64,000 nucleotides of DNA. Origin: Tepidimonas fonticaldi. Its GTDB lineage: Bacteria; Pseudomonadota; Gammaproteobacteria; Burkholderiales; Burkholderiaceae_C. The position numbers and the translations under genes were made by a program. The DNA lies in the NCBI RefSeq assembly GCF_007556755.1, contig NZ_VJOO01000012.1:1-64000 (forward strand), given 5' to 3'. Below the pieces are notes generated by a model. The model ran no database searches and had not been told where the DNA came from. It saw nothing but the letters and a program-made list of their open reading frames with translations. This document shows positions 1 through 8,425 of this stretch, piece after piece; within the stretch, counting starts at the first letter, position 1, and every line of letters starts with the position of its first letter.

Positions 1-150
1 ACAAGCGCCGCAACGAAATCGAGCGCCTGTTGCGCCGTCTGAAAGGGTTCCGCCGCATCTTCAGCCGCTTCGACAAGCTCGACGTCATGTTCGCGGCCTT
101 CATCCACTTCGCACTGATCGTCGAATCGTTGCGATAGTGTTAACAGGCCC
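1..150 (+). mobile_element. Right end of an IS5-like insertion sequence (truncated by window start)
   Basis: The last 44 codons of a transposase are followed at once by a GGGCCTGTTAACA-type terminal inverted repeat, read inwards from base 150. The flanking bases TAG/CTAG at 150-153 could be part of the target duplication. The left end lies outside the window, so neither the full repeat pair nor the duplication can be confirmed. The element sits inside the mazF reading frame. Confidence 0.75.
3..137 (+). CDS. IS5-family (DDE) transposase, C-terminal 44 residues
   Basis: The frame opens before the window and ends with TAG at 135-137. The visible residues KRRNEIERLLRRLKGFRRI, then FSRFDKLDVMFAAFIHFALI, are the typical tail of IS5/IS427-group DDE transposases. 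This part contains the catalytic glutamate region (NEIERLLRRLK) and ends with the short hydrophobic helix that closes these proteins. The stop codon almost touches the inverted repeat, as in compact IS5-like elements. Whether the rest of the transposase is intact cannot be judged here. Confidence 0.8.
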   Translation, partial: KRRNEIERLLRRLKGFRRIFSRFDKLDVMFAAFIHFALIVESLR

Positions 151-203
151 TAGCCGAAATCGCCGGCCAGCGCCACCGTCACCAGATCGCCGCGGTGCGC
201 CAT
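150..203 (-). pseudogene. mazF: mazF-like toxin gene, N-terminal 17 codons, interrupted by the insertion sequence
   Basis: Downstream of mazE, 15 bases after its stop, an ATG at 203 opens the peptide MAHRGDLVTVALAGDFG. This is the standard start of MazF/PemK endoribonuclease toxins (an RGDLV...GDYG-type beginning). A stop appears at the junction with the insertion-sequence end, so the toxin is cut after about 17 of roughly 110 residues. The remainder, if it survives, lies beyond the element on the left, outside the window. The toxin is therefore probably inactive while the antitoxin is intact. The family call rests on few residues but is strengthened by the adjacent antitoxin. Confidence 0.7.
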
Positions 204-218
204 TGCGCTCGCCCCGCG

Positions 219-440
219 TCAGTCGGTCCAGCCGTCCGCCTGGGCCAGGGCCTCGTCCATCCAGCGCGCCAGCCCCGCATCCCGCGCGTCGGCCTGCGCC
301 ACGCGCGCGCTCTGCTGCCGGCACGCTTGGGCAAAGCCGGGCTGGCGCGTGTCCGGCACCCAGAGCTGAACCAGCCGCAGGCCGCTGCGGCGCTTGCGCT
401 CGCGGGCACGGGCGACACGGACGGCGGCGGGGGTGGACAC
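219..440 (-). CDS. mazE: MazE-like antitoxin (DUF3018 type)
   Basis: This 73-residue protein has the DUF3018/MazE-like pattern: a basic N-terminus (VARARERKRRSGLR), the motif LVQLWVPDTRQPGF, then CRQQSARVAQAD and an acidic tail ARWMDEALAQADGW that would bind and block the toxin. A GTG start at 440 is chosen because GAGGAG lies eight bases upstream; an upstream in-frame ATG would run through the operator palindrome. Such antitoxins neutralise the MazF endoribonuclease and repress their own promoter. Its partner gene downstream is broken by an insertion sequence, so this antitoxin is now an orphan. Confidence 0.8.
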   Translation of the reverse strand: MSTPAAVRVARARERKRRSGLRLVQLWVPDTRQPGFAQACRQQSARVAQADARDAGLARWMDEALAQADGWTD

Positions 441-456
441 GGCGCAGGCTCCTCGT

Positions 457-470
457 TGCAACATGTTGCA
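457..470. promoter_or_regulatory. Perfect 14-bp palindrome upstream of mazE, likely operator
   Basis: TGCAACATGTTGCA is a perfect inverted repeat located 16 bases upstream of the mazE GTG start, just before the ribosome-binding site. Antitoxins of this class normally autorepress by binding such palindromes. The function is inferred from position and symmetry. Confidence 0.5.
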
Positions 471-509
471 GCATAGCACCGGCCGCGGTGGCGGTGCAAC
501 GGGCCGGCG

Positions 510-1352
510 CTACCCCGCGCGGCGCGCCTGCTCGTACAGTTCCTCGACCTTGGGGATGTTGGCCTCCAGGTCGCGGATCCGGCTCGGGCCGCTGGGGTGG
601 GTGGAGAGGAACTCCAGCCCGTTGCCGCCGGCGACCTGCGCCATCTTCTGCCACAGCGCGACGCTGGCGCGCGGGTCGTAGGCGCCGCGCGCGGCCAGCT
701 CCAGCCCGACCAGGTCGGCCTCGGTCTCATCCTCGCGGCTGAACTTGAGCGACAGCAGCTGCGTGCCCAGGTCCGCCGCCAGCCGGCCGAGGTCGCCCAG
801 CCCGAGCAGCTGCGCGCCGAGCGACAGGCCAAGGCCGGTGGCCTGCGTCTTGGCGATGCGCGAGCGCGCGTGCTCGCGCAGCGCGTGCGCCATCTCGTGG
901 CCCATGACCATCGCCGCCTCGTCGTCGTTCAGCTGCAGCTGGTCGAGGATGCCGGTGAAGAAGGCGATCTTGCCGCCCGGCATGCAGAAGGCGTTGATCT
1001 GCTTGCTGCCGATCAGGTTGACCTCCCAGCGCCACTGGCGCGCGCGCTCGTTCCACGGCAGCGCATGCGGCACCAGCCGCTGGGCAATCGTGCGCAGCCG
1101 GCGCAGCTGCGGGTGGCCGTCCGGCGCCAGCGCGCCCTTGGCGCGCGCCTGCGCCAGCAGTTGGGCATATTGTTGGCTGGCTGCGGATTCCAACTGCGCG
1201 GCGGGCACCAGCGAGCGCAGCGCGGAGGGCTGCCCCACCTGCACCTGGCCCCAGACCGGCGCCAGCGCACTCGCCCCGGCCGCCGCCGTCGCCGCGCGCA
1301 AAAATCCCCGTCGGCCCGACAGGGCGGCTCGAGCATCGCACATCCAGCACAT
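510..1352 (-). CDS. M48-family metallopeptidase with twin-arginine-like leader
   Basis: This 280-residue protein has a zinc-site HEMAH motif near residues 152-156 and the downstream metal-ligand glutamate in EDETEADLVGLELA about 55 residues later, as in Ste24/BepA-like M48 peptidases. The N-terminus carries RRGFLRAATAAAGASALAP, which resembles a Tat signal and predicts export to the periplasm. The usual periplasmic role of such proteins is quality control of outer-membrane or envelope proteins. The start could be ATG 1352 or ATG 1343; neither has a Shine-Dalgarno sequence, and a TATCAT hexamer lies six bases before 1352. It is transcribed divergently from the permease gene at 1431. Confidence 0.85.
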   Translation of the reverse strand: MCWMCDARAALSGRRGFLRAATAAAGASALAPVWGQVQVGQPSALRSLVPAAQLESAASQQYAQLLAQARAKGALAPDGHPQLRRLRTIAQRLVPHALPWNERARQWRWEVNLIGSKQINAFCMPGGKIAFFTGILDQLQLNDDEAAMVMGHEMAHALREHARSRIAKTQATGLGLSLGAQLLGLGDLGRLAADLGTQLLSLKFSREDETEADLVGLELAARGAYDPRASVALWQKMAQVAGGNGLEFLSTHPSGPSRIRDLEANIPKVEELYEQARRAG

Positions 1353-1358
1353 GGGTGC

Positions 1359-1364
1359 ATGATA
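1359..1364 (-). promoter_or_regulatory. -10-like hexamer TATCAT, six bases before the M48 peptidase start
   Basis: On the minus strand TATCAT is followed by six bases and then ATG. There is no Shine-Dalgarno sequence. A promoter here would start transcription at about the start codon (leaderless mRNA). No convincing -35 is visible. Confidence 0.4.
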
Positions 1365-1430
1365 GGCACAATCGGTGGCCTGTGTCGTGACCGATCGTGT
1401 CATTTGTAACCCCGTCACCCGACCGCATCC

Positions 1431-2981
<1,551 letters not shown>

Positions 2982-2986
2982 ACGGG

Positions 2987-3027
2987 GCGCCGCCTCCCCC
3001 AAACAGGGGAGGCGGCGCGGCGCTTTT
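2987..3027 (+). terminator. Intrinsic terminator after ampG
   Basis: A perfect 13-bp stem (2987-2999 with 3006-3018, short loop) is followed by GGCGCTTTTTG, five bases after the ampG stop. This is a classical rho-independent terminator. Confidence 0.8.
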
Positions 3028-3045
3028 TGCGCGCACAATTGGATC

Positions 3046-3268
3046 CGGACGCTGTCACACGCCCACGCGCCCTGGCCCAACACAACAACACCCATCAGGG
3101 CCAAAGCCAGGGGCCCGACACGGCCCCGGTATTGGCCGGGGCGTGTCGGCAACCCCCGCCGTGTGCCAGGCGCGGCGGGCGGATTGCCCGTCTGCGGTCG
3201 TCCACCGAATCCCAACGACGTCCTGTGATGGACTTTGGCCGCCGCAGCTCAACCCCGGCGGCTTTTTT
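3046..3268 (+). ncRNA. Candidate structured small RNA (unassigned)
   Basis: The 326-base gap between ampG and the yciA-like gene holds no plausible protein but a chain of hairpins. They pair 3070-3076 with 3106-3112; 3115-3121 plus 3123-3129 with 3136-3149 (14 bp with one bulged G); 3155-3161 with 3173-3179; 3181-3185 plus 3195-3198 with 3204-3212; and 3220-3223 with 3230-3233. A terminator ends it at 3268. A CACAAT hexamer at 3034-3039 could be the -10 of its own promoter, giving a transcript of about 220 nt. It is isolated by the ampG terminator on one side and a convergent gene on the other. I do not recognise a known family: the 4.5S and tmRNA signatures are absent, and 6S RNA cannot be excluded by eye. 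Confidence 0.45.
3238..3268 (+). terminator. Intrinsic terminator of the candidate small RNA
   Basis: The stem GCCGCCG (3238-3244) pairs with CGGCGGC (3256-3262) and is followed directly by six Ts. It acts on the plus strand, where no protein gene lies between it and the ampG terminator, so it must end some other transcript. Confidence 0.7.
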
Positions 3269-3307
3269 CTGCCGGGTTGGGTGGCGCTGGGGGCGGCGCC
3301 CGCGCGC

Positions 3308-3751
3308 TCAGGCCGGCGCCGGGCGGGGTACCGGCCGCGGGCGGCCTTGCTCGTCGATGGCCACGTAGGTCAGCGTCGCTTCGGTCACCTTCACGCATTG
3401 GTAGTGGGGGCGCTGGCGCTCGGCCCACACCTCCACCTGCACCGTGATCGACGTGTTGCCGATGCGCACGATGGTGCCGTAGAAGCTGAGCAGGTCCCCG
3501 ACCTTGACCGGCTGCTTGAACAGGAACTGGTTGACGGCGACGGTCGCAAAGCGCCCGCCCATGTGCCGTGCCGGGATGACCGACCCCGCCAAATCCACCT
3601 GGGCCATGACCCAGCCGCCAAAAATGTCGCCGTTGGCGTTGACATCGGCGGGCATGGGGATGACCCGCAAAACCAGCTCCTTGTCCTGCGGCAACGAGGC
3701 GTCGGCGGCGGGCGGGGTGTCCGTGCTTGAGGGTACGATGGCGTCTGTCAT
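3308..3751 (-). CDS. yciA: Acyl-CoA thioesterase, YciA-like hotdog fold
   Basis: This 147-residue single-hotdog protein has the YciA/acyl-CoA hydrolase signature: LVLRVIPMPADVNANGDIFG, GGWVMAQVDLAGSV with the catalytic Asn-Gly/Asp region, and ATVAVNQFLFKQPVKVGDLL. The family hydrolyses medium- to long-chain acyl-CoAs in the cytoplasm. The first 20 or so residues (rich in Thr, Pro and Ala) precede the fold and are not conserved. The ATG at 3751 has no Shine-Dalgarno sequence, and GACAAT sits seven bases upstream. It is divergent from the ABC exporter gene with almost no spacer. Confidence 0.85.
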   Translation of the reverse strand: MTDAIVPSSTDTPPAADASLPQDKELVLRVIPMPADVNANGDIFGGWVMAQVDLAGSVIPARHMGGRFATVAVNQFLFKQPVKVGDLLSFYGTIVRIGNTSITVQVEVWAERQRPHYQCVKVTEATLTYVAIDEQGRPRPVPRPAPA

Positions 3752-3758
3752 GAACCCG

Positions 3759-3764
3759 ATTGTC
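3759..3764 (-). promoter_or_regulatory. -10-like GACAAT, seven bases before the yciA-like start
   Basis: Minus-strand GACAAT, then seven bases, then ATG 3751. There is no ribosome-binding site, so transcription would begin at or next to the start codon. Confidence 0.45.
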
Positions 3765-3768
3765 GATC

Positions 3769-5637
3769 ATGCGTGAGCGTGCCATGGCCGGCGCCGCGCC
3801 GCGACCCTTGCCCGCTGCCGCCGCGCCGGCGCGCAGCGACGGCCAGACGCTGCGCCGCCTGTTGCCGTATTTGTGGGAATACCGCTGGCGCGTGGCCGCG
3901 GCCCTGGTCCTGATGGTGGGGGCCAAGCTGGCCACGGTGGGCGTGCCGCTGTTGCTCAAAGAGCTGGTGGACGCCCTGACGCCGCTGCCGGGCCTGTCCG
4001 CGCAGGCAACGGGGCTGCTCGTGGTGCCGGTGGGGCTTTTGCTGGCGTACGGCGCGCTGCGGCTGTGCGCGACGCTGTTTGCCGAGCTGCGCGAGCTGGT
4101 GTTCCTCAAGGCCACCGAGGGCGCCACCCGCGCCATCGCGCTGCAGGTGTTTTCGCATCTGCATGCGCTGAGCCTGCGCTTTCACTTGGAGCGCCAGACC
4201 GGGGGGCTGACCCGCGACATCGAGCGAGGCACGCGCGCGGTGCAGTCGCTGATCTCGTATTCGCTCTACAGCGTGGTGCCCACGCTGATCGAGGTGGCGC
4301 TCGTGCTGGCGTTGCTGGGCACCCGGTTCGAGGCGTGGTACGTCTGGACGACGGGGCTGGCGCTGGTGGCGTATGTGGCGTTCACGGTCAAGGTGACCCA
4401 GTGGCGCACCGGTATCCGGCGCCAGATGAACGAGCTGGAGTCGGCTAGCCAGACCCGGGCGATCGATGCGCTGCTCAATTACGAAACGGTCAAGTACTTC
4501 GACAACGAGGCCTGGGAAGCACGCCGCTATGCCGACAGCCTGGACCGCCTGCGGCGCGCGCGGGTGCGCACGCAGGCCTCGCTGTCGCTGCTCAACGCGG
4601 GCCAGCAGCTCATCATCGTCGTGGCCCTCGTGGCCATACTGTGGCGCGCCACCGTCGCGGTGACCGAAGGGCGCATGACGCTGGGCGATCTGGTCATGAT
4701 CAATGCCTTCATGATCCAGCTGTACCTGCCGCTGAACTTTCTGGGGGTGCTGTACCGCGAGATCCGCCAGGGTCTGACCGATCTGGGGCGGATGTTCGAT
4801 CTGCTGGAGCGGGAGTGCGAGGTGCGCGATGCCCCCGATGCGCGCGAACTGGCTGTGGCGCACGCACCGCAGGTGCGCTTCGAGGCGGTGCGTTTTGGCT
4901 ATGAGCGCGAGCGCGACATTCTGCACGGCGTGGACTTGGTCATTCCGGCCGGGCGCACGGTGGCGGTGGTCGGCCCTTCGGGTTCGGGCAAATCGACGCT
5001 GGCGCGGCTGTTGTACCGCTTCTACGACGTCGGCCGCCCGGGCGACGACGACGCGGCCCGCGCGGCGGCGGGGCGCATCACCGTGGATGGCCACGATGTG
5101 CGCCACGTCACCCAGGCCAGCCTGCGCCGGGCCATCGGCATCGTGCCGCAGGACACGGTGCTGTTCAACGACACCATCGAATACAACATCCGCTACGGGC
5201 GCCCCGATGCGACGGCCGACGAGGTCCGCGAGGCGGCGCGGGCGGCCCACATCCTCGACTTCATCGAGCGCCTGCCACAGGGCTGGCAGACGGTCGTGGG
5301 CGAGCGCGGCCTCAAGCTCTCGGGCGGCGAAAAGCAGCGCGTCGCCATTGCGCGCACCCTGCTCAAGAACCCCCCGATTCTGATCCTGGACGAGGCCACC
5401 TCCGCCCTGGATTCGGCCAACGAGCGCGCCATCCAGGCCGAGCTGCGCCGGCTGGCGCGCGACCGCACGACGCTGGTCATCGCCCACCGGCTGTCCACCG
5501 TGGTCGATGCGCACGAGATCGTGGTGCTGGAGCACGGCCGCATCGTCGAGCGCGGCCGCCACGCCGATTTGCTGGCGCAAGGGGGCCGGTATGCCCAGAT
5601 GTGGGCGTTGCAGCAAAGCGGTGCCGACGGCGCCTGA
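3769..5637 (+). CDS. Atm1/HMT1-type ABC exporter (fused membrane and ATPase domains)
   Basis: This protein of about 622 residues has an N-terminal six-helix membrane domain and a C-terminal nucleotide-binding domain: Walker [11 protein letters not shown] near residue 400, signature LSGGEKQR near 516, Walker B LILDEATSALD near 537 and the H-loop IAHRLST near 570. The membrane-domain motifs FHLERQTGGLTRDIERGTR and LLNYETVKYFDNE are characteristic of the ABCB7/Atm1/HMT1 group. That group exports glutathione-linked sulfur or metal compounds and is tied to Fe-S homeostasis and metal tolerance. The start may be ATG 3769, ATG 3784 or TTG 3760; none has a strong ribosome-binding site. Confidence 0.87.
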   Translation: MRERAMAGAAPRPLPAAAAPARSDGQTLRRLLPYLWEYRWRVAAALVLMVGAKLATVGVPLLLKELVDALTPLPGLSAQATGLLVVPVGLLLAYGALRLCATLFAELRELVFLKATEGATRAIALQVFSHLHALSLRFHLERQTGGLTRDIERGTRAVQSLISYSLYSVVPTLIEVALVLALLGTRFEAWYVWTTGLALVAYVAFTVKVTQWRTGIRRQMNELESASQTRAIDALLNYETVKYFDNEAWEARRYADSLDRLRRARVRTQASLSLLNAGQQLIIVVALVAILWRATVAVTEGRMTLGDLVMINAFMIQLYLPLNFLGVLYREIRQGLTDLGRMFDLLERECEVRDAPDARELAVAHAPQVRFEAVRFGYERERDILHGVDLVIPAGRTVAVVGPSGSGKSTLARLLYRFYDVGRPGDDDAARAAAGRITVDGHDVRHVTQASLRRAIGIVPQDTVLFNDTIEYNIRYGRPDATADEVREAARAAHILDFIERLPQGWQTVVGERGLKLSGGEKQRVAIARTLLKNPPILILDEATSALDSANERAIQAELRRLARDRTTLVIAHRLSTVVDAHEIVVLEHGRIVERGRHADLLAQGGRYAQMWALQQSGADGA

Positions 5638-5666
5638 TCGGACCGGCGGGGCACGGGGAGGAAGGC

Positions 5667-6590
5667 ATGGAAACCAAGTGGCTCGAAGACTTCGTCAGTC
5701 TGGCCGAGACGCGCAGCTTCAGCCGCTCGGCGCAGTTGCGCCACGTCACGCAGCCGGCGTTCTCGCGCCGCATCCAGTCGCTGGAGGCGTGGGCCGGGGT
5801 GGACCTGGTGGACCGCTCCTCGTACCCCACCCGCTTGACCGAGGCCGGCCAGACGCTGTACGCCCAGGCCATCGAAATCCTGCACACCCTCCAGACCACG
5901 CGGGCGCTGCTGCGCCAGCACACGGCGGTGGCCAAGGACACGATCGAGTTTGCCGTGCCGCACACGCTGGCGTTCACCTTCGTGCCGGCGTGGCTGTCGC
6001 GGCTGCGGGCGGAGCTCGGGCCGATCAAGACGCGGTTGGTGGCGCTGAATGTGCACGACGCGGTGATGCGGTTGACCGAAGGCGGGTGCGATCTGCTGCT
6101 GGCGTATCACCACGCGTCGCAGCCGATCGAGCTGGACGCCGCGCGCTACGAGATGCTGCCCCTGGGGCGCGAGGTGCTGGCCCCTTTCAGCCGGCCCGGC
6201 CCCGATGGGCGGCCGCTGATGCGCCTGCCTGGTGCGGCCCGTGCACCGGTGCCGTACCTGGCCTATGCCCCGGGCGCGTATTTGGGGCGGGTGGTGGACT
6301 GGGTGCTGCGCCAGTCCGCCGAGCCGGCCTACCTGGACCGGGTGTACGAGACCGACATGGCCGAGAGCCTCAAGGCCATGGCCATCGAGGGGCACGGGGT
6401 GGCCTTTTTGCCGACCAGCGCGGTCCAGCCGGCGCTGGCCGACGGCCGGCTGGTGCCCGCCGCCCCGCGGGAGGGCACTTGGCAAGGCGAGCTGGACATC
6501 CGTCTGTACCGCGCGCGCGGCGGGCGCCCCAAGGCCGCCGCCCAGCGGTTTTGGGAGGATGTGCAACGCCTGGGCGGCGCGCCCCCCTGA
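5667..6590 (+). CDS. LysR-family transcriptional regulator (HypT-like)
   Basis: This 307-residue protein has an N-terminal winged helix-turn-helix (WLEDFVSLAETRSFSRSAQ, then QPAFSRRIQSLEAWAG at residues 5-45) and a C-terminal LysR substrate domain. ATG 5667 is fixed by GGGGAGGAAGG upstream. The N-terminal helix-turn-helix with its EAWAGVDL extension resembles the HypT/YjiE and related groups. It lies directly upstream of and parallel to gltI, so it may control glutamate/aspartate uptake, but this is inferred from position only. A short hairpin with six Ts follows it. Confidence 0.85.
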   Translation: METKWLEDFVSLAETRSFSRSAQLRHVTQPAFSRRIQSLEAWAGVDLVDRSSYPTRLTEAGQTLYAQAIEILHTLQTTRALLRQHTAVAKDTIEFAVPHTLAFTFVPAWLSRLRAELGPIKTRLVALNVHDAVMRLTEGGCDLLLAYHHASQPIELDAARYEMLPLGREVLAPFSRPGPDGRPLMRLPGAARAPVPYLAYAPGAYLGRVVDWVLRQSAEPAYLDRVYETDMAESLKAMAIEGHGVAFLPTSAVQPALADGRLVPAAPREGTWQGELDIRLYRARGGRPKAAAQRFWEDVQRLGGAPP

Positions 6591-6594
6591 CCGC

Positions 6595-6618
6595 CGGCGC
6601 GCATGGCGCGGGTTTTTT
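6595..6618 (+). terminator. Probable terminator between the LysR gene and gltI
   Basis: A GC-rich short hairpin (GCGC...GCGC around 6597-6611) is followed by TTTTTT at 6613-6618, shortly after the LysR gene stop. Confidence 0.5.
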
Positions 6619-6644
6619 CCCGGGCCTGGCATGGCGGATGCTTG

Positions 6645-6650
6645 TAAGAT
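6645..6650 (+). promoter_or_regulatory. Extended -10 promoter element of gltI
   Basis: TGTAAGAT (extended -10 with TAAGAT at 6645-6650) is placed 38 bases before the gltI ATG, leaving room for its Shine-Dalgarno GGAAAGGA. No clear -35 is visible. Confidence 0.4.
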
Positions 6651-6687
6651 TCGCGTTACCGTTCATCCCAATGGAAAGGATTGCTGC

Positions 6688-7590
6688 ATGAAGAAGCAAC
6701 TGCTGGCACTGGCCCTGACGGCCCTGGCGGCCACCGCCGCGAACGCCCAGGCCAACGACACCCTGGCCAAGATCAAGTCCACCGGCTCGGTCACCATGGG
6801 GGTGCGCGAATCGTCGGGCGTGCTGTCCTACACGCTGGGCGATGGCAAGTACACGGGCTATCACGTCGAGATCTGCCAGCGCGTGCTGGGCGACATCCAG
6901 AAGCAGCTCGGCCTGGCCAAGCTGGACATCAAGTACCAGCCGGTGACCTCGCAGAACCGCATCCCGCTGGTGCAAAACGGCACCGTGGACATCGAGTGCG
7001 GCTCCACCACCAACAACCAGGCGCGCCAGCGCGACGTGGCCTTTGCCGTCACCACCTTCGTCGAGGAGGTGCGCATCGCGGTCAAGGCCAACTCGGGCAT
7101 CAATTCGATCAAGGACCTCAACGGCAAGAACGTCGCGACCACCACCGGCACCACGTCGGTGCAGACGCTGCGCAAGCACGAGCGCGCCGGCGGCGTGGAC
7201 TTCAAGGAGGTGTACGGCAAGGACCACGCCGACAGCTTCCTGCTGCTCGAGTCGGGCCGCGCCGACGCCTTCGTGATGGACGGCTCGCTGCTGGCCGGCC
7301 TGATCGCCCGCTCCAAGAATCCGGCCGACTTCAAGATCGTCGGCGAGGTGCTCAGCGTCGAGCCCATCGCCATCATGTTCCGCAAGGACGACCCGGCGTT
7401 CAAGAAGGCGGTGGACGACTCCATCGTCGCGATGATGAAGTCCGGCGAGCTGGCCAAGATCTACGACAAGTGGTTCATGCAGCCCACGCCGCCGAGCAAT
7501 GTGCGCATGAACATGCCGATGAGCGAGGCCCTCAAGGCCGCCATCGCCAGCCCGAACGACCGGCCGATGGAGGCCTACGCGGCCAAGTAA
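6688..7590 (+). CDS. gltI: Glutamate/aspartate ABC transporter, periplasmic binding protein
   Basis: This 300-residue secreted binding protein has a cleavable signal peptide MKKQLLALALTALAATAANA followed by QANDTLAKIKSTGSVTMGVR. The motifs SGVLSYTLGDGKYTGYHVEI, DIECGSTTNNQARQRDVAF and FVEEVRIAVK match GltI/DEBP-type acidic amino-acid binding proteins of the PAAT family. The GGAAAGGA ribosome-binding site fixes ATG 6688. It heads the gltIJKL operon. An intra-operon terminator after it would keep the binding protein in excess over the membrane parts. Confidence 0.93.
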   Translation: MKKQLLALALTALAATAANAQANDTLAKIKSTGSVTMGVRESSGVLSYTLGDGKYTGYHVEICQRVLGDIQKQLGLAKLDIKYQPVTSQNRIPLVQNGTVDIECGSTTNNQARQRDVAFAVTTFVEEVRIAVKANSGINSIKDLNGKNVATTTGTTSVQTLRKHERAGGVDFKEVYGKDHADSFLLLESGRADAFVMDGSLLAGLIARSKNPADFKIVGEVLSVEPIAIMFRKDDPAFKKAVDDSIVAMMKSGELAKIYDKWFMQPTPPSNVRMNMPMSEALKAAIASPNDRPMEAYAAK

Positions 7591-7612
7591 CCGGTCCCGA
7601 AGGCGCTGCTGA

Positions 7613-7650
7613 ACCCCGGGCGCGTCCGGCGCCTCGGGGTCTTTTGTTTT
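7613..7650 (+). terminator. Intra-operon attenuating terminator between gltI and gltJ
   Basis: A GC-rich stem (CCCCGGGCGC with GGCGCCTCGGGG, 7614-7639) is followed by TCTTTTGTTTT. It probably stops part of the transcription after the binding-protein gene, as is common in ABC uptake operons. Confidence 0.6.
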
Positions 7651-7668
7651 GGTACGGGAGCACATCGC

Positions 7669-8424
7669 ATGCAATGGGACTGGCAGGTGTTCTGCGAGGA
7701 CACCATTACCCGCGACGTCCAGCCGCGCTGCTTTGGGCAGGGCGGTGACATCACTTACCTCGACTGGATGCTGTCCGCCTGGGGCTGGACGGTGTCGGTG
7801 TCGCTGTTGGCCCTGGTGCTGGCGCTGCTGGCGGGCAGCGTGATCGGCACCCTGCGCACCTTGCCCGGCAGCCCCTGGGTCGTGCGCTTGGGCAACGCCT
7901 GGGTCGAGCTGTTTCGCAACATTCCGCTGCTGGTGCAGATTTTTTTGTGGTACCACGTCATTCCGGCGCTGGTGCCGGCGCTCAAGGGCGTGCCCGGCTT
8001 CGTGCTGGTGGTGATCGCACTGGGCCTGTTCACCTCGGCGCGGATTGCCGAGCAGGTCAAGTCCGGCATCCAGGCCCTGCCGCGCGGCCAGCGCTACGCC
8101 GCGCTGGCGCTTGGACTCACCACCGCGCAGGCCTACCGGTATGTGCTGCTGCCGATGGCGTTTCGCATCATCATCCCGCCGCTGACGAGCGAGACGATGA
8201 ACATCTTCAAGAACTCGTCGGTGGCGTTTGCCGTGTCGGTGGCGGAGCTGACGATGTTCGCGATGCAGGCGCAGGAGGAGACCGCGCGCGGCATCGAGAT
8301 CTATCTGGCGGTCACGGGGCTGTACATCGTTTCGGCGTTTGCGATCAACCGGCTGATGGCCTTCATCGAGCGGCGCGTGCGCGTGCCGGGTTTCATCGCC
8401 AGCGGCGCGGCGGGGGGGCACTGA
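7669..8424 (+). CDS. gltJ: Glutamate/aspartate ABC transporter permease GltJ
   Basis: This 251-residue inner-membrane permease of the HisM/GlnP type has an N-terminal stretch MQWDWQVFCED typical of GltJ, an ELFRNIPLLVQIFLWYHV segment, and the ABC-coupling EAA loop (ALPRGQRYAALALGLTTAQA near residue 140) that contacts the ATPase. It forms the channel with GltK. ATG 7669 is preceded by GGGAG. The gene ends one base before gltK starts, indicating translational coupling. Confidence 0.92.
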   Translation: MQWDWQVFCEDTITRDVQPRCFGQGGDITYLDWMLSAWGWTVSVSLLALVLALLAGSVIGTLRTLPGSPWVVRLGNAWVELFRNIPLLVQIFLWYHVIPALVPALKGVPGFVLVVIALGLFTSARIAEQVKSGIQALPRGQRYAALALGLTTAQAYRYVLLPMAFRIIIPPLTSETMNIFKNSSVAFAVSVAELTMFAMQAQEETARGIEIYLAVTGLYIVSAFAINRLMAFIERRVRVPGFIASGAAGGH

Positions 8425-8425
8425 G

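Noticed and set aside
3046-3268. 6S RNA, 4.5S RNA or tmRNA as identity of the structured gap
   Set aside because: The 4.5S and tmRNA signatures are absent. The 6S RNA long-rod pairing with a central bubble could not be shown by eye, so no name was given.
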